DNA from: Oscillospiraceae bacterium
Lineage (GTDB): Bacteria > Bacillota > Clostridia > Oscillospirales > Ruminococcaceae
DNA length: 32,112 nt
Direction of reading: 5' to 3'
Assembly (NCBI GenBank): GCA_017555565.1
Contig: JAFZGF010000049.1
Span: 1 to 32,112 of the forward strand
The notes beneath the pieces are model-generated. The model was not told the origin of the DNA and ran no database searches. It saw only the letters and a program-made list of their open reading frames with translations. Below are positions 23,814 to 30,774 of this stretch, one piece after another. Made by a program: the position numbers and the translations under genes. How positions within the stretch are numbered: position 1 is the stretch's first letter; each line of letters opens with the position of its first letter.

Positions 23814-24722
23814 TTATTTCTTTTTATCGTACATTTTCATATAACCACAGGTCTGGCAAAGTGGTTCAACAGCCTTTCTGTGGGTAAATCCGGTATAAAT
23901 CGCCTGGGCACGCCGGCTTTCAAAAATCTCCTGCAGAGAATTCTGATGTATATTGCCCAGCACCATATTGCCTTCGCTGTCAAGACAGCAAGGGATTACA
24001 TCCCCATTGGCAAGGACTGCTATCTGATTGCGCAGGCCATAACAAAAGCCATCACAGTATCTGTCGGTTTTATTGATATCCGGCCATTCAAAATGCTGTG
24101 CCATACCAAGGAAAATTCTGTCTTTGAGGCGGAAATTGAACTTGCGGCTGTTGCTGGTTTCCATTTCGTCAAATTTGGCATTTATTGCGCTGCGTAGGTC
24201 AAAATCAAGACTTAATTGTTCTTCCAGATAATCCACTATCTGACCGTTAAGCTGATTTTTGTCATAGATACTTTCCCTGTCAAAATTCCACAGACGCAGT
24301 TCCACTGTAATACCGCTGCCAATGGATTTTCTGCAGAAAGACATAATCTTATCCAAATATGCAATCATATCCTTATTGAGAGAATTTGCCTCAAAACTGT
24401 GCATCGAAACAGAAACACTGCGTGGAGTATTTTCGATTATGTCATCCCCTACCCTGTCCAGCAATGTGCCGTTTGTGGTGATATTGACTTTGACTCCGTT
24501 ATCCTTTGCAATTGCAAGAAAATCGGCAAAGTGCGGATGAGCGGTAGGCTCGCCCATTACGTGAAAATAGAAATTTTCGCCCTGGGCTTTTGTAGCATTT
24601 ATAATGTGTGTAAATTCTTCCACTGACATAAAATGTGATTTTCTTTTTGTTTTAGGGCAGAAAGAACAGGATAAATTACACTGATTTGTGATTTCGATGT
24701 ATATTTTTTTGAATTTTTTCAA
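23814..24722 (-). CDS. Radical SAM/SPASM domain protein
   Basis: 302 residues starting at TTG (24722), five bases after an AGAGGA site. The radical SAM motif is C-N-L-S-C-S-F-C (Cys15, 19, 22). Two hallmark features follow: F-H-V-M-G-E-P-T-A-H-P and a T-T-N-G-T-L-L segment. A C-terminal SPASM-like segment has C-D-G-F-C, P-C-C-L-D and C-Q-T-C cysteines for a second iron-sulfur cluster. SPASM enzymes often modify peptides or proteins. No precursor peptide is evident nearby, and the partner here is an amidase, so the substrate is unresolved. A perfect G+C-rich hairpin lies just upstream (24750-24771). Confidence 0.88.
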   Translation of the reverse strand: MKKFKKIYIEITNQCNLSCSFCPKTKRKSHFMSVEEFTHIINATKAQGENFYFHVMGEPTAHPHFADFLAIAKDNGVKVNITTNGTLLDRVGDDIIENTPRSVSVSMHSFEANSLNKDMIAYLDKIMSFCRKSIGSGITVELRLWNFDRESIYDKNQLNGQIVDYLEEQLSLDFDLRSAINAKFDEMETSNSRKFNFRLKDRIFLGMAQHFEWPDINKTDRYCDGFCYGLRNQIAVLANGDVIPCCLDSEGNMVLGNIHQNSLQEIFESRRAQAIYTGFTHRKAVEPLCQTCGYMKMYDKKK

Positions 24723-24749
24723 GTTAGTCCTCTGTTTTACTGTTATTTC

Positions 24750-24771
24750 GGGACGTCGAAGACGACGTCCC
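24750..24771. promoter_or_regulatory. G+C-rich perfect hairpin in the 5' leader of the radical SAM gene
   Basis: GGGACGTCG (24750-24758), AAGA, CGACGTCCC (24763-24771) form a nine-base perfect stem in an otherwise A+T-rich gap, 27 bases before the TTG start of the gene on the minus strand. It has no T-run, so it is not a plain terminator. It could be a regulatory leader structure or a short dispersed repeat. Confidence 0.5.
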
Positions 24772-24814
24772 CAACGCGATAAGTATATTTTTATTTTATG
24801 TTATAAGCAAAAGA

Positions 24815-24842
24815 AAAGCAAGGCTGAAAACAGCCTTGCTTT
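24815..24842 (-). terminator. Terminator of the aspartase operon
   Basis: Perfect 12-base arms AAAGCAAGGCTG (24815-24826) and CAGCCTTGCTTT (24831-24842) with an AAAA loop, followed by a T-rich stretch on the minus strand. It closes the aspartase-malic enzyme-membrane protein operon just after the stop at 24850. Confidence 0.92.
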
Positions 24843-24849
24843 AATTGAA

Positions 24850-25176
24850 TTACAGATTATGTGTATAATCAATCACCACACTGCAATGAGGGCATCTTTC
24901 CGGGATTACTTTCCCTGAGAACATTCGATATTTCATCGATGAACTGAATGATTTATTACAAAATGGGCAAACCAACAATACATTAGCCCTATAAAATATA
25001 CATCCAAATGCAATTATGGTATAAGCAACCAATATGCCTTTTAAAATTGCAGGTATGTGTATAAATGAATTGTAGCGTAAAAATACAGCAACCATCAATA
25101 TTACGTAAGATGTGTGTATAACAGAAACTGCTTTGACGCCTTTTTTCATTTTTTGAAGATAATTATAATCTTTCAT
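24850..25176 (-). CDS. Small membrane protein with a zinc-ribbon-like C-terminus
   Basis: 108 residues. Two hydrophobic segments (about residues 20-35 and 44-64) are followed by two CxxC pairs, C-P-F-C and C-P-H-C, 24 residues apart, forming a zinc-ribbon or rubredoxin-like knuckle in the last third. I do not recognise a named family. The start is eight bases from the stop of the malic enzyme gene and has only a weak site (CTGGGT), so translation is probably coupled. It is A+T-rich compared with the malic enzyme gene. The position at the end of the aspartase operon suggests a link to membrane or metal biology, but no function can be given. Confidence 0.6.
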   Translation of the reverse strand: MKDYNYLQKMKKGVKAVSVIHTSYVILMVAVFLRYNSFIHIPAILKGILVAYTIIAFGCIFYRANVLLVCPFCNKSFSSSMKYRMFSGKVIPERCPHCSVVIDYTHNL

Positions 25177-25184
25177 TACCCAGA

Positions 25185-26360
25185 TTATTTAATTCTTGCG
25201 ATACCGAGACGGATAGCTTCGTCAGAAACTGCTTTTGCTACTACATCTGCTACGCGTGGGTCAAATACGTCTGGGATGATGTATTCAGGGTTCAGTTCTT
25301 CATCGGAAACTACAGAAGCGATAGCTTTAGCAGCTGCAACTTTCATAGATTCTGTGATAGCGGAAGAACGAACAGCCAGAGCGCCTTTGAAAATACCAGG
25401 GAAAACAAGAACGTTGTTGATCTGGTTAGGGAAGTCTGAACGGCCTGTACCTACGATGTAAGCACCTGCTTCAAGAGCAACATCAGGCATGATTTCTGGT
25501 GCTGGGTTAGCCATTGCAAGGATAACTGGTTTTTCATTCATGGATTTAACCATTTCTGCGTTAACCAGGTTGCCTTTGGATACACCAACAAATACGTCAG
25601 CGCCTTTCAGAGCGTCTGCCAGTGTACCAGCCAATTTTTCTTTGTTTGTGATTTTTGCCATTTCTCTCTGAGCGTCTGTGTTTGCAGGGCCACCTTCGTA
25701 GATTGTGCCGAAGATATCACAGAGAGTCATATTTGTAAAGCCGATGTCGATAAGCAGTTTGGCAATAGAGATACCTGCTGCGCCTGCGCCGTTGAGAACA
25801 ACTTTCAGTTCGCTTGGATCTTTGCCTTTCAGTTTTGCTGCATTCAGCAGAGCTGCAGAAACAACGATAGCTGTACCGTGCTGGTCATCGTGGAAAACAG
25901 GGATATCACACATTTCTTTCAGTCTGCGTTCAACTTCAAAACAAGTTGGAGCGCCGATATCTTCCAGGTTGATACCGCCGAAAGATTTGGAAATTTTGTA
26001 GATAACATTAACCAGTTCGTCTGGGTCTTTGGAATCTACACAGATTGGGAATGCGTCAACGCCTGCAAATTCTTTAAACAGTGCGCATTTGCCTTCCATA
26101 ACAGGCATACCTGCTGCTGGGCCGATGTCGCCAAGGCCAAGAACAGCTGTACCGTTTGTGATAACAGCAACGAGATTACCTTTTCTTGTGTATTCGTAAG
26201 CAAGGCTTTCGTCTTTCTGGATTTCAACACAAGGTTCAGCAACACCTGGTGTGTAAGCAACAGCCAGTTCTTCTCTGTTTGTTACTTTTGCTCTGGAAAC
26301 AACTTCGATTTTACCTTTCCAGTCTCTGTGAGCCTGGAGAGCGAATTCTCTTTTATCCAT
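25185..26360 (-). CDS. Malic enzyme (malate dehydrogenase, oxaloacetate-decarboxylating)
   Basis: 391 residues, the short bacterial form without the C-terminal phosphotransacetylase-like domain, with an AGAAGGT site. Motifs: [10 protein letters not shown] near the N-terminus, [20 protein letters not shown] (malate/metal binding), and the dinucleotide-binding G-A-G-A-A-G-I. It converts L-malate to pyruvate and CO2 with reduction of NAD(P). A preference for NAD or NADP cannot be settled here. It lies 26 bases downstream of aspartase, so aspartate carbon could flow to pyruvate if a fumarase is present elsewhere in the genome. Confidence 0.95.
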   Translation of the reverse strand: MDKREFALQAHRDWKGKIEVVSRAKVTNREELAVAYTPGVAEPCVEIQKDESLAYEYTRKGNLVAVITNGTAVLGLGDIGPAAGMPVMEGKCALFKEFAGVDAFPICVDSKDPDELVNVIYKISKSFGGINLEDIGAPTCFEVERRLKEMCDIPVFHDDQHGTAIVVSAALLNAAKLKGKDPSELKVVLNGAGAAGISIAKLLIDIGFTNMTLCDIFGTIYEGGPANTDAQREMAKITNKEKLAGTLADALKGADVFVGVSKGNLVNAEMVKSMNEKPVILAMANPAPEIMPDVALEAGAYIVGTGRSDFPNQINNVLVFPGIFKGALAVRSSAITESMKVAAAKAIASVVSDEELNPEYIIPDVFDPRVADVVAKAVSDEAIRLGIARIK

Positions 26361-26386
26361 TATAGTCTACCTTCTTTTAATAAAAA

Positions 26387-27778
26387 TTATTTCTTTTCAA
26401 ACTGACGTGCAAGTTTGTCTGGGTTCAGCATTTCATCCAGCTGTTCCTGTGTAAGACCTGCTGCAAGAGCACCTTCAACAATTGGTGTGCCGTTTTTCAG
26501 GAAGTCTTTTGCAATTTCAGCAGATTTTTTGTAACCAAGAACTGGGCACAGAGCTGTAACGAAACCTGTGGAGTTGTAAAGCAGGTCGTGACATTTATCT
26601 TCGTTTGCAACGATGCCTTTTACGCAGTTGATGATAAATGTATCAACGCCGTTCATAAGCATATTCATAGAGTCATAGATTCTGTCGAATACAACTGGTT
26701 CAAATGCGTTGAGTTCCAGCTGACCAGCTTCGCAAGCCATAGTAACTGTCATATCGTTACCGATAACGCCAAAGCAGCACTGGTTGAGAACTTCTGGGAT
26801 AACTGGGTTGATTTTACCAGGCATGATAGAAGAACCATTCTGTTTTGCAGGGATTGTGATTTCACCAAGACCAGCTTTTGGACCACCGTTCATAAGACGG
26901 ATGTCGTTTGCCATTTTGGACAGAGCGATTGCCATTGTTTTCAGAGCGCCGGAAACAACAGAGAATGCGTCGATGTTCTGTGTGCCGTCAACCATATCTT
27001 CAGCCTGAACAAGGTCGATACCTGTAACTTCTGCCAAATCTTCAACGATGTGGTGGAAGAAGTATTCACTTGTATTGATACCTGTACCAATAGCTGTAGC
27101 AGCCATATTTACAGTTTTCATTTCTTCCAGAGCAGCTTTGATAATGCGTTTGCCGCGTTTTACTGCAGAAGCATATGCTTTAAATTCCTGACCAAGTGTG
27201 ATTGGTACTGCGTCCATCAGCTGTGTACGGCCGATTTTCAGGATATCTTTGAATTCATCTGCTTTTTCCATAAGAGCAGCGTCAAGTTCATCCAGTTTAT
27301 CCAGCAGTTTAAGGCCTGTTTTGTAAATAGCAAGTTTGAGAGCTGTTGGGTAAACGTCGTTTGTGGACTGAGCGTTGTTTACGTGGTCGTTTGGATGACA
27401 GAATTTGTAATCACCTTTTTCTTTGCCCAGTTTTTCAAGAGCAATGTTTGCGATAACTTCGTTAGCGTTCATGTTTGTGGATGTACCTGCACCACCCTGG
27501 ATAGGGTCTGTGATAAACTGGTCGTGGAAAAGACCTGCCAGGATGTCATCACATGCTGCTACGATAGCATCAGCGATTTCTGCTGGAACGTCATTAGCTT
27601 TTTTGTTTGTGATAGCACAAGCTTTTTTGATTTCTGCCAGGGATTCTACAATAACTGCAGGCTGTTTTCTGCCTGTGATATTGAAGTTTTCAAATGCGCG
27701 AAGAGTCTGTACGCCATAGTATGCATCAATTGGTACCTGTTTTTCGCCAACTGAGTCACTTTCTAAACGATAATTCAT
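26387..27778 (-). CDS. aspA: Aspartate ammonia-lyase (aspartase)
   Basis: 463 residues with a strong GGAGGAAT site. It belongs to the aspartase/fumarase superfamily. The signature G-S-S-I-M-P-G-K-I-N-P-V-I-P-E (about residues 315-330) holds the catalytic serine loop, and the N-terminus L-E-S-D-S-V-G-E-K-Q-V-P, T-S-T-N-M-N-A-N-E-V-I-A-N and T-Q-L-M-D-A-V-P motifs fit aspartase better than fumarase. The reaction is L-aspartate to fumarate plus ammonia. The product can feed the fumarate reductase-type flavoprotein (5357-7126) or, through malate, malic enzyme just downstream. It is the first gene of its operon with a clear promoter. Confidence 0.95.
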   Translation of the reverse strand: MNYRLESDSVGEKQVPIDAYYGVQTLRAFENFNITGRKQPAVIVESLAEIKKACAITNKKANDVPAEIADAIVAACDDILAGLFHDQFITDPIQGGAGTSTNMNANEVIANIALEKLGKEKGDYKFCHPNDHVNNAQSTNDVYPTALKLAIYKTGLKLLDKLDELDAALMEKADEFKDILKIGRTQLMDAVPITLGQEFKAYASAVKRGKRIIKAALEEMKTVNMAATAIGTGINTSEYFFHHIVEDLAEVTGIDLVQAEDMVDGTQNIDAFSVVSGALKTMAIALSKMANDIRLMNGGPKAGLGEITIPAKQNGSSIMPGKINPVIPEVLNQCCFGVIGNDMTVTMACEAGQLELNAFEPVVFDRIYDSMNMLMNGVDTFIINCVKGIVANEDKCHDLLYNSTGFVTALCPVLGYKKSAEIAKDFLKNGTPIVEGALAAGLTQEQLDEMLNPDKLARQFEKK

Positions 27779-27840
27779 AGTAATTCCTCCAAATATTCAT
27801 AAAACCGCATCTCTATCTCAAGAGATATTTTGTTATTTTT

Positions 27841-27869
27841 ATAATATCAAAGTATATGTAAATTGTAAA
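27841..27869 (-). promoter_or_regulatory. Promoter of the aspartase operon
   Basis: Minus strand -35 TTTACA (27864-27869), 17 bases, -10 TATTAT (27841-27846). The leader of about 55 bases contains a palindrome TATCTC-AA-GAGATA, which could fold in the mRNA or act as an operator. Confidence 0.65.
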
Positions 27870-27944
27870 TACATTTTTTAAATTTTGAAAAAAATAATAT
27901 TTTTAACTTTTACAGATAATTAAAATGCTGTTTTTATCCTTTTT

Positions 27945-27990
27945 ATTTATTAAATTAAAGACTCATCCGTAAACGCTTAATTTAATAAAT
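27945..27990. repeat. 14-base inverted repeat upstream of the aspartase promoter
   Basis: ATTTATTAAATTAA (27945-27958) faces TTAATTTAATAAAT (27977-27990), perfectly matched with an 18-base spacer. It is A+T-only and sits about 80 bases upstream of the -35 box. It may be an activator or repressor site, or simply a cruciform-prone A+T sequence. Between 27779 and 28540 I see no convincing gene. Confidence 0.45.
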
Positions 27991-28087
27991 ATCATTTTAC
28001 ACAAATGTGTCGCCGTTTTTATAGTCAAGTTGCACAAATCTATTCAACATCATAGTGAAATGTTATAAAATTTGTTATTTAAAAATC

Positions 28088-28128
28088 AAAGTGTCTGAAA
28101 CAATAATTTCACTTGTTTCAGACACTTT
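28088..28128. terminator. Orphan strong hairpin terminator
   Basis: Perfect 16-base arms AAAGTGTCTGAAACAA (28088-28103) and TTGTTTCAGACACTTT (28113-28128) with a nine-base loop and T-rich tails on both strands. No convincing gene ends beside it. It may be a back-up terminator for leftward readthrough from the tRNA-Ser gene, or the relic of a lost gene. Confidence 0.75.
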
Positions 28129-28251
28129 TTGTATACTGTATATTCAATTAAAGTTTTGATGTTTTCTTGAACTTTTTTATCTTTATATATGGGTTTTCAA
28201 TATTTCATATGGGAAAATAGTTATCGTGTTCTCTCCCATATTTTCACAAAT

Positions 28252-28297
28252 AAAAAAGTGGCTACTGCATAAGCAGTAACCACTTTCTGGCGGAGAG
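28252..28297. repeat. Direct repeat copy 1: tRNA-Ser 3' end plus terminator
   Basis: 46 bases identical to 28502-28547. It contains a hairpin terminator (minus strand arms AGTGG...TACTGC and GCAGTA...CCACT) plus the CCA and the last eight bases of tRNA-Ser, but no tRNA body follows here. The two copies are exactly 250 bases apart. Confidence 0.93.
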
Positions 28298-28501
28298 GGT
28301 GACGGAGCCGACCGCTGCCAGTGGCAGATGAAGGGAGGCGGAGGTCCCCCTGCTAGGGGAATGTCACGAAGTGACAAGGGGTCTGCCGGCTCCGGCGAGG
28401 ACGGGAAAGTTACAAGCAGACAAGATAGGCTTCAGGCTATCGCAGTATGCGCCAATAACTTTCCAGGGCTGGGATTTGTTCAAATCCCCTTCTCGCAAAC
28501 A
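28298..28501. other. Structured 204-base insert between the direct repeats
   Basis: This stretch is rich in G+C, unlike its surroundings. Nested stems are visible. An outer stem CGGAGCCG (28303-28310) with CGGCTCCG (28387-28394) encloses three small hairpins: CTGCC/GGCAG (28315-28327), TCCCC/GGGGA (28345-28360) and TGTCAC/GTGACA (28362-28376). A second unit has GGAAAGTTA (28404-28412) facing TAACTTTCC (28455-28463), then GGGATTTG-TT-CAAATCCC (28471-28488). No coding sequence is convincing. It resembles a small non-autonomous mobile element or a multi-hairpin dispersed repeat. An RNA gene is possible but unproven. Confidence 0.6.
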
Positions 28502-28535
28502 AAAAAAGTGGCTACTGCATAAGCAGTAACCACTT
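28502..28535 (-). terminator. Terminator of tRNA-Ser
   Basis: On the minus strand AAGTGGTTACTGC, TTAT, GCAGTAGCCACTT and a run of T form a stable hairpin with one G-T pair, a few bases after the CCA end of the tRNA. Confidence 0.9.
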
Positions 28536-28547
28536 TCTGGCGGAGAG
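28502..28547. repeat. Direct repeat copy 2, overlapping the real tRNA-Ser 3' end
   Basis: Identical over 46 bases to 28252-28297. Here it forms the true 3' end of tRNA-Ser and its terminator. Confidence 0.93.
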
Positions 28548-28628
28548 AGGGGGATTTGAACCCCCGGTGCGGAATTACCGCACACCCGCGTTCCAGGCGA
28601 GCACCTTAAACCACTCAGACATCTCTCC
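28538..28628 (-). tRNA. tRNA-Ser (anticodon GGA)
   Basis: On the minus strand the mature sequence starts GGAGAGA at 28628, paired with TCTCTCC, discriminator G, and an encoded CCA (28538-28540). The D-arm holds GAGTGGTTTAAGG. The anticodon arm has stem CTCGC/GCGGG and loop CTGGAAC, giving anticodon GGA (serine codons UCC and UCU). The long variable arm GTGCGG-TAATT-CCGCAC is characteristic of class II tRNA-Ser. The T-arm is GGGGG-TTCAAAT-CCCCC. All stems pair. The serine assignment is therefore strong. Confidence 0.97.
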
Positions 28629-28647
28629 GTGTGTTTAACGCTTGATT

Positions 28648-28676
28648 AGTATACTACAGAAAATGATTTTTGTCAA
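28648..28676 (-). promoter_or_regulatory. tRNA-Ser promoter
   Basis: Minus strand TTGACA (28671-28676), 17 bases, TATACT (28648-28653), about 20 bases upstream of the mature 5' end. It is a near-consensus sigma-A promoter, fitting a stable RNA gene. Confidence 0.88.
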
Positions 28677-28707
28677 CAACTTTTTTAAAGTTTTTTACAA
28701 AAAATAA

Positions 28708-28727
28708 AGCCCGGATTTCACCGGGCT
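28708..28727 (-). terminator. Terminator after the first DegV gene
   Basis: Perfect seven-base arms AGCCCGG (28708-28714) and CCGGGCT (28721-28727) with ATTTCA loop, then a T-rich run on the minus strand. Confidence 0.9.
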
Positions 28728-28734
28728 GTAAATT

Positions 28735-29583
28735 TTATTTTTCGATATCGATCATTGACTGAATAGCAACACAACGAGGACCGCCCTGTGTTGTAAATGC
28801 AGGTGTAAGATCAACAACATCTATGCGGCTGTCTGGGAATTCTTTAGCCAGCATTTCTTTTGCCTGGTTAGCTTCTGTCAGGTTCATTGCGTGGCTGATC
28901 ATAATCATATGTTTTTCGCCAACGCCAAGTTTGTGGAATGTTTCGATACATTTTTCCACTGCTTTGGCAAAGCTGCGGCACAGGCCAGCTTTTTCAAGCT
29001 GTCTGTCATCTGCTGTCTGTGTCATGAGAGGAACAAGACGAAGCAGGCTGCCAACTTTTGCAGCTGCAGGTGTAAGACGGCCGCCACGACGCAGATAATC
29101 AAAGTCCTGTGGAATAAGGAATGATTTGTCGTTTGCTTTGAGATATTCAAGCTGTTCGATAATTTCTTCTACTGAAGCACCGTCTTTTGCCATTGCAACA
29201 GCTTTTCTAACCATAATCCACTGTGGACCACAGAGAGAACCTGAGTTGAATACTGTAATATATTCTTTGTTGTCCATTGTTTCACGAACACCACAGGCTG
29301 ACTGATAAGCACCAGACAGACCGTCTGTAATTGTAATATGAAGAACAGGATTTTCAGCTGTAGCAGTTTCGTAGATTTCCATCAGGTCAGCCGGTGTAGG
29401 CTGAGATGATGTAGGAAGATGACCCTGATTGATAATATTGATAAATTCAGGTGTTTCAATTTCTTCTCTTTCACGGTATGTATTGCCTGCAATTGTAACA
29501 GTGAGCGGAGCAACATCAAAGCCCATTTCCCTGCCCTGTGCAGGTGTGAAAAGTGAGGATGTATCTGTGAAAATTTTTACCAT
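28735..29583 (-). CDS. DegV family protein (fatty-acid binding, FakB-like) 1
   Basis: 282 residues. DegV features are present: I-F-T-D-T-S-S-L near the N-terminus, T-S-S-Q-P-T-P-A-D, D-G-L-S-G-A-Y-Q-S-A and L-R-R-G-G-R-L-T. These proteins bind fatty acids; FakB members present them to the kinase FakA for phosphorylation and use in phospholipids. The C-terminal block that usually reads H-x-G-P-G is here T-Q-G-G-P-R, so the conserved head-group histidine is missing. Function may differ from FakB. No FakA gene is in the window. The gene has its own promoter with an inverted repeat. Confidence 0.88.
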   Translation of the reverse strand: MVKIFTDTSSLFTPAQGREMGFDVAPLTVTIAGNTYREREEIETPEFINIINQGHLPTSSQPTPADLMEIYETATAENPVLHITITDGLSGAYQSACGVRETMDNKEYITVFNSGSLCGPQWIMVRKAVAMAKDGASVEEIIEQLEYLKANDKSFLIPQDFDYLRRGGRLTPAAAKVGSLLRLVPLMTQTADDRQLEKAGLCRSFAKAVEKCIETFHKLGVGEKHMIMISHAMNLTEANQAKEMLAKEFPDSRIDVVDLTPAFTTQGGPRCVAIQSMIDIEK

Positions 29584-29621
29584 AGTTGTTTTCCTTTTGT
29601 TTAAAAATTTGTATTATTTTG

Positions 29622-29663
29622 TTATGTTATTTTCAATATAACATAAAACAATAACAAGTGCAA
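29622..29663 (-). promoter_or_regulatory. Promoter and operator-like repeat of the first DegV gene
   Basis: Minus strand TTGCAC (29658-29663), 17 bases, TATATT (29635-29640). A perfect nine-base inverted repeat TTATGTTAT (29622-29630) and ATAACATAA (29638-29646) covers the -10 and start site with a seven-base spacer, so a repressor could act here. Confidence 0.6.
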
Positions 29664-29693
29664 TTATAATTACATATTTTTTCATTGCAAAAC

Positions 29694-29717
29694 CAGCCCC
29701 AAGGTATTTAGAGGCTG
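29694..29717 (-). terminator. Weak terminator after the second DegV gene
   Basis: CAGCC (29694-29698) pairs with GGCTG (29713-29717) across a 14-base loop; on the minus strand a short GTTTT run follows. It is weaker than the other terminators here, so some readthrough into the next DegV gene is possible. Confidence 0.4.
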
Positions 29718-29742
29718 ATTGAAATAATTTTTATGTAAACAA

Positions 29743-30609
29743 TTAATAAAGATTATTTTTTGCTGGGTCAAGAAATGCCTGGATAGAAACACATCTTGTA
29801 CCGGACTGAACTGTGAACACTGGTGTAAGTGTAAAGATTTTTTTGCTGCAGTCTGGGAAAGCTTCGTCCAACATTGCTTTTGCCATTTCAGCATCTTCCA
29901 TACAGTATGACTGTGCAATTGTAATGAAATATTTACCATCAACACCTGTGTTTTTGAATTCTTCGATTACTCTTTCGATAGCTGGTTTGAGACTTGGCAT
30001 TACACCGAGAGCTACAAATCTGCTTCTGTCTTCATTGAATGCAAGCACAGGAACGATGTTCAGGGATGGATCCAGTTTTCTTTCTTCTTCAGAAACACGG
30101 CCACCGCGCTGTACCATGGCAAAGTCCTGTGGCAGCATATTGTTTCTGTCGTTTGCTTTGATGTTATCCAGAACTTTTACAATTTCTTCAACTGAAAAAC
30201 CTTTGTCTGCCATATCTTTTGCGATGTTTACCATAGCCCAGTTGATGCCACAAACTGTGCCTGATTCATAAACTGTGATGAATTCCTTTACATCGTCATC
30301 CATCATTTCTTTAACTGCGCATGCAGATGAATATGCACCAGAGAAGTTTGCACCCATTGTGATATGAAGGATAGGAGATTCTTCGCTTGCTTCTTCAAAC
30401 AGGTCCATAACTTCACCAACTGCTGGCTGGGAAGTTGTAAGTTTTACACCTGCTTCAATAAGTTCTTTAAGTTCATCAACATTGATTTCTTCGATTTCTC
30501 TGTAAGATTTGTCGCCTGCGATAAGAGTCATTGGAACCAGATCGATGCCCATTGCCTTACCTTCGCTGACTGTGTACATTGAAGTTGTATCTGTAGTAAT
30601 TTTTACCAT
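29743..30609 (-). CDS. DegV family protein (fatty-acid binding, FakB-like) 2
   Basis: 288 residues, clearly a paralogue of the downstream DegV gene at 28735-29583. It has I-T-T-D-T-T-S-M, T-S-Q-P-A-V-G-E, G-A-N-F-S-G-A-Y-S-S-A and V-Q-R-G-G-R-V-S. The C-terminal motif reads T-V-Q-S-G-T-R in place of the usual H-x-G-P-G, again without the histidine. The two genes probably arose by tandem duplication followed by divergence and may bind different acyl chains. A ribosome site AAAGGAAT precedes the start. It has its own promoter (30666-30694), so the two are not one strict operon. Confidence 0.88.
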   Translation of the reverse strand: MVKITTDTTSMYTVSEGKAMGIDLVPMTLIAGDKSYREIEEINVDELKELIEAGVKLTTSQPAVGEVMDLFEEASEESPILHITMGANFSGAYSSACAVKEMMDDDVKEFITVYESGTVCGINWAMVNIAKDMADKGFSVEEIVKVLDNIKANDRNNMLPQDFAMVQRGGRVSEEERKLDPSLNIVPVLAFNEDRSRFVALGVMPSLKPAIERVIEEFKNTGVDGKYFITIAQSYCMEDAEMAKAMLDEAFPDCSKKIFTLTPVFTVQSGTRCVSIQAFLDPAKNNLY

Positions 30610-30665
30610 TTGTCGTATTCCTTTTCATTTTATTAAATAGTTTTAAAAACTAATTGACAGGATAT

Positions 30666-30694
30666 ATATTACCACACATCGGCGTTATATTCAA
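30666..30694 (-). promoter_or_regulatory. Promoter of the second DegV gene
   Basis: Minus strand TTGAAT (30689-30694), 17 bases, TAATAT (30666-30671). The terminator at 30739-30770 is just upstream, so this gene starts its own transcript. Confidence 0.6.
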
Positions 30695-30738
30695 TACAAA
30701 AACAGCATTGTTTACAATATATTTACCATTAAAATAAA

Positions 30739-30770
30739 AAAGACATTGTCTGGGAGCAGACAATGTCTTT
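30739..30770 (-). terminator. Terminator after the lipoprotein gene
   Basis: Perfect 14-base arms AAAGACATTGTCTG (30739-30752) and CAGACAATGTCTTT (30757-30770) with a GGAG loop, then a T-rich run on the minus strand. Confidence 0.94.
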
Positions 30771-30774
30771 AATA

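Noticed and set aside
26588-27754. 388-codon open frame opposite aspartase
   Set aside because: Same cause: strong codon bias in the real gene. The product is cysteine-rich nonsense without a ribosome site.
28183-28377. 64-codon open frame across the repeat region, minus strand
   Set aside because: It runs through the tRNA-end repeat and hairpin DNA, has no ribosome site and no recognisable sequence.
28465-28500. Possible second tRNA on the plus strand, suggested by GTTCAAATCCCC
   Set aside because: The bases before the loop do not form a T-stem with those after it; the segment folds as a simple eight-base hairpin. No acceptor or anticodon arm fits.
28328-28522. 64-codon open frame on the plus strand inside the structured insert
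   Set aside because: It spans several hairpins and the tRNA terminator, with low-complexity glycine-rich start and no credible translation signal.
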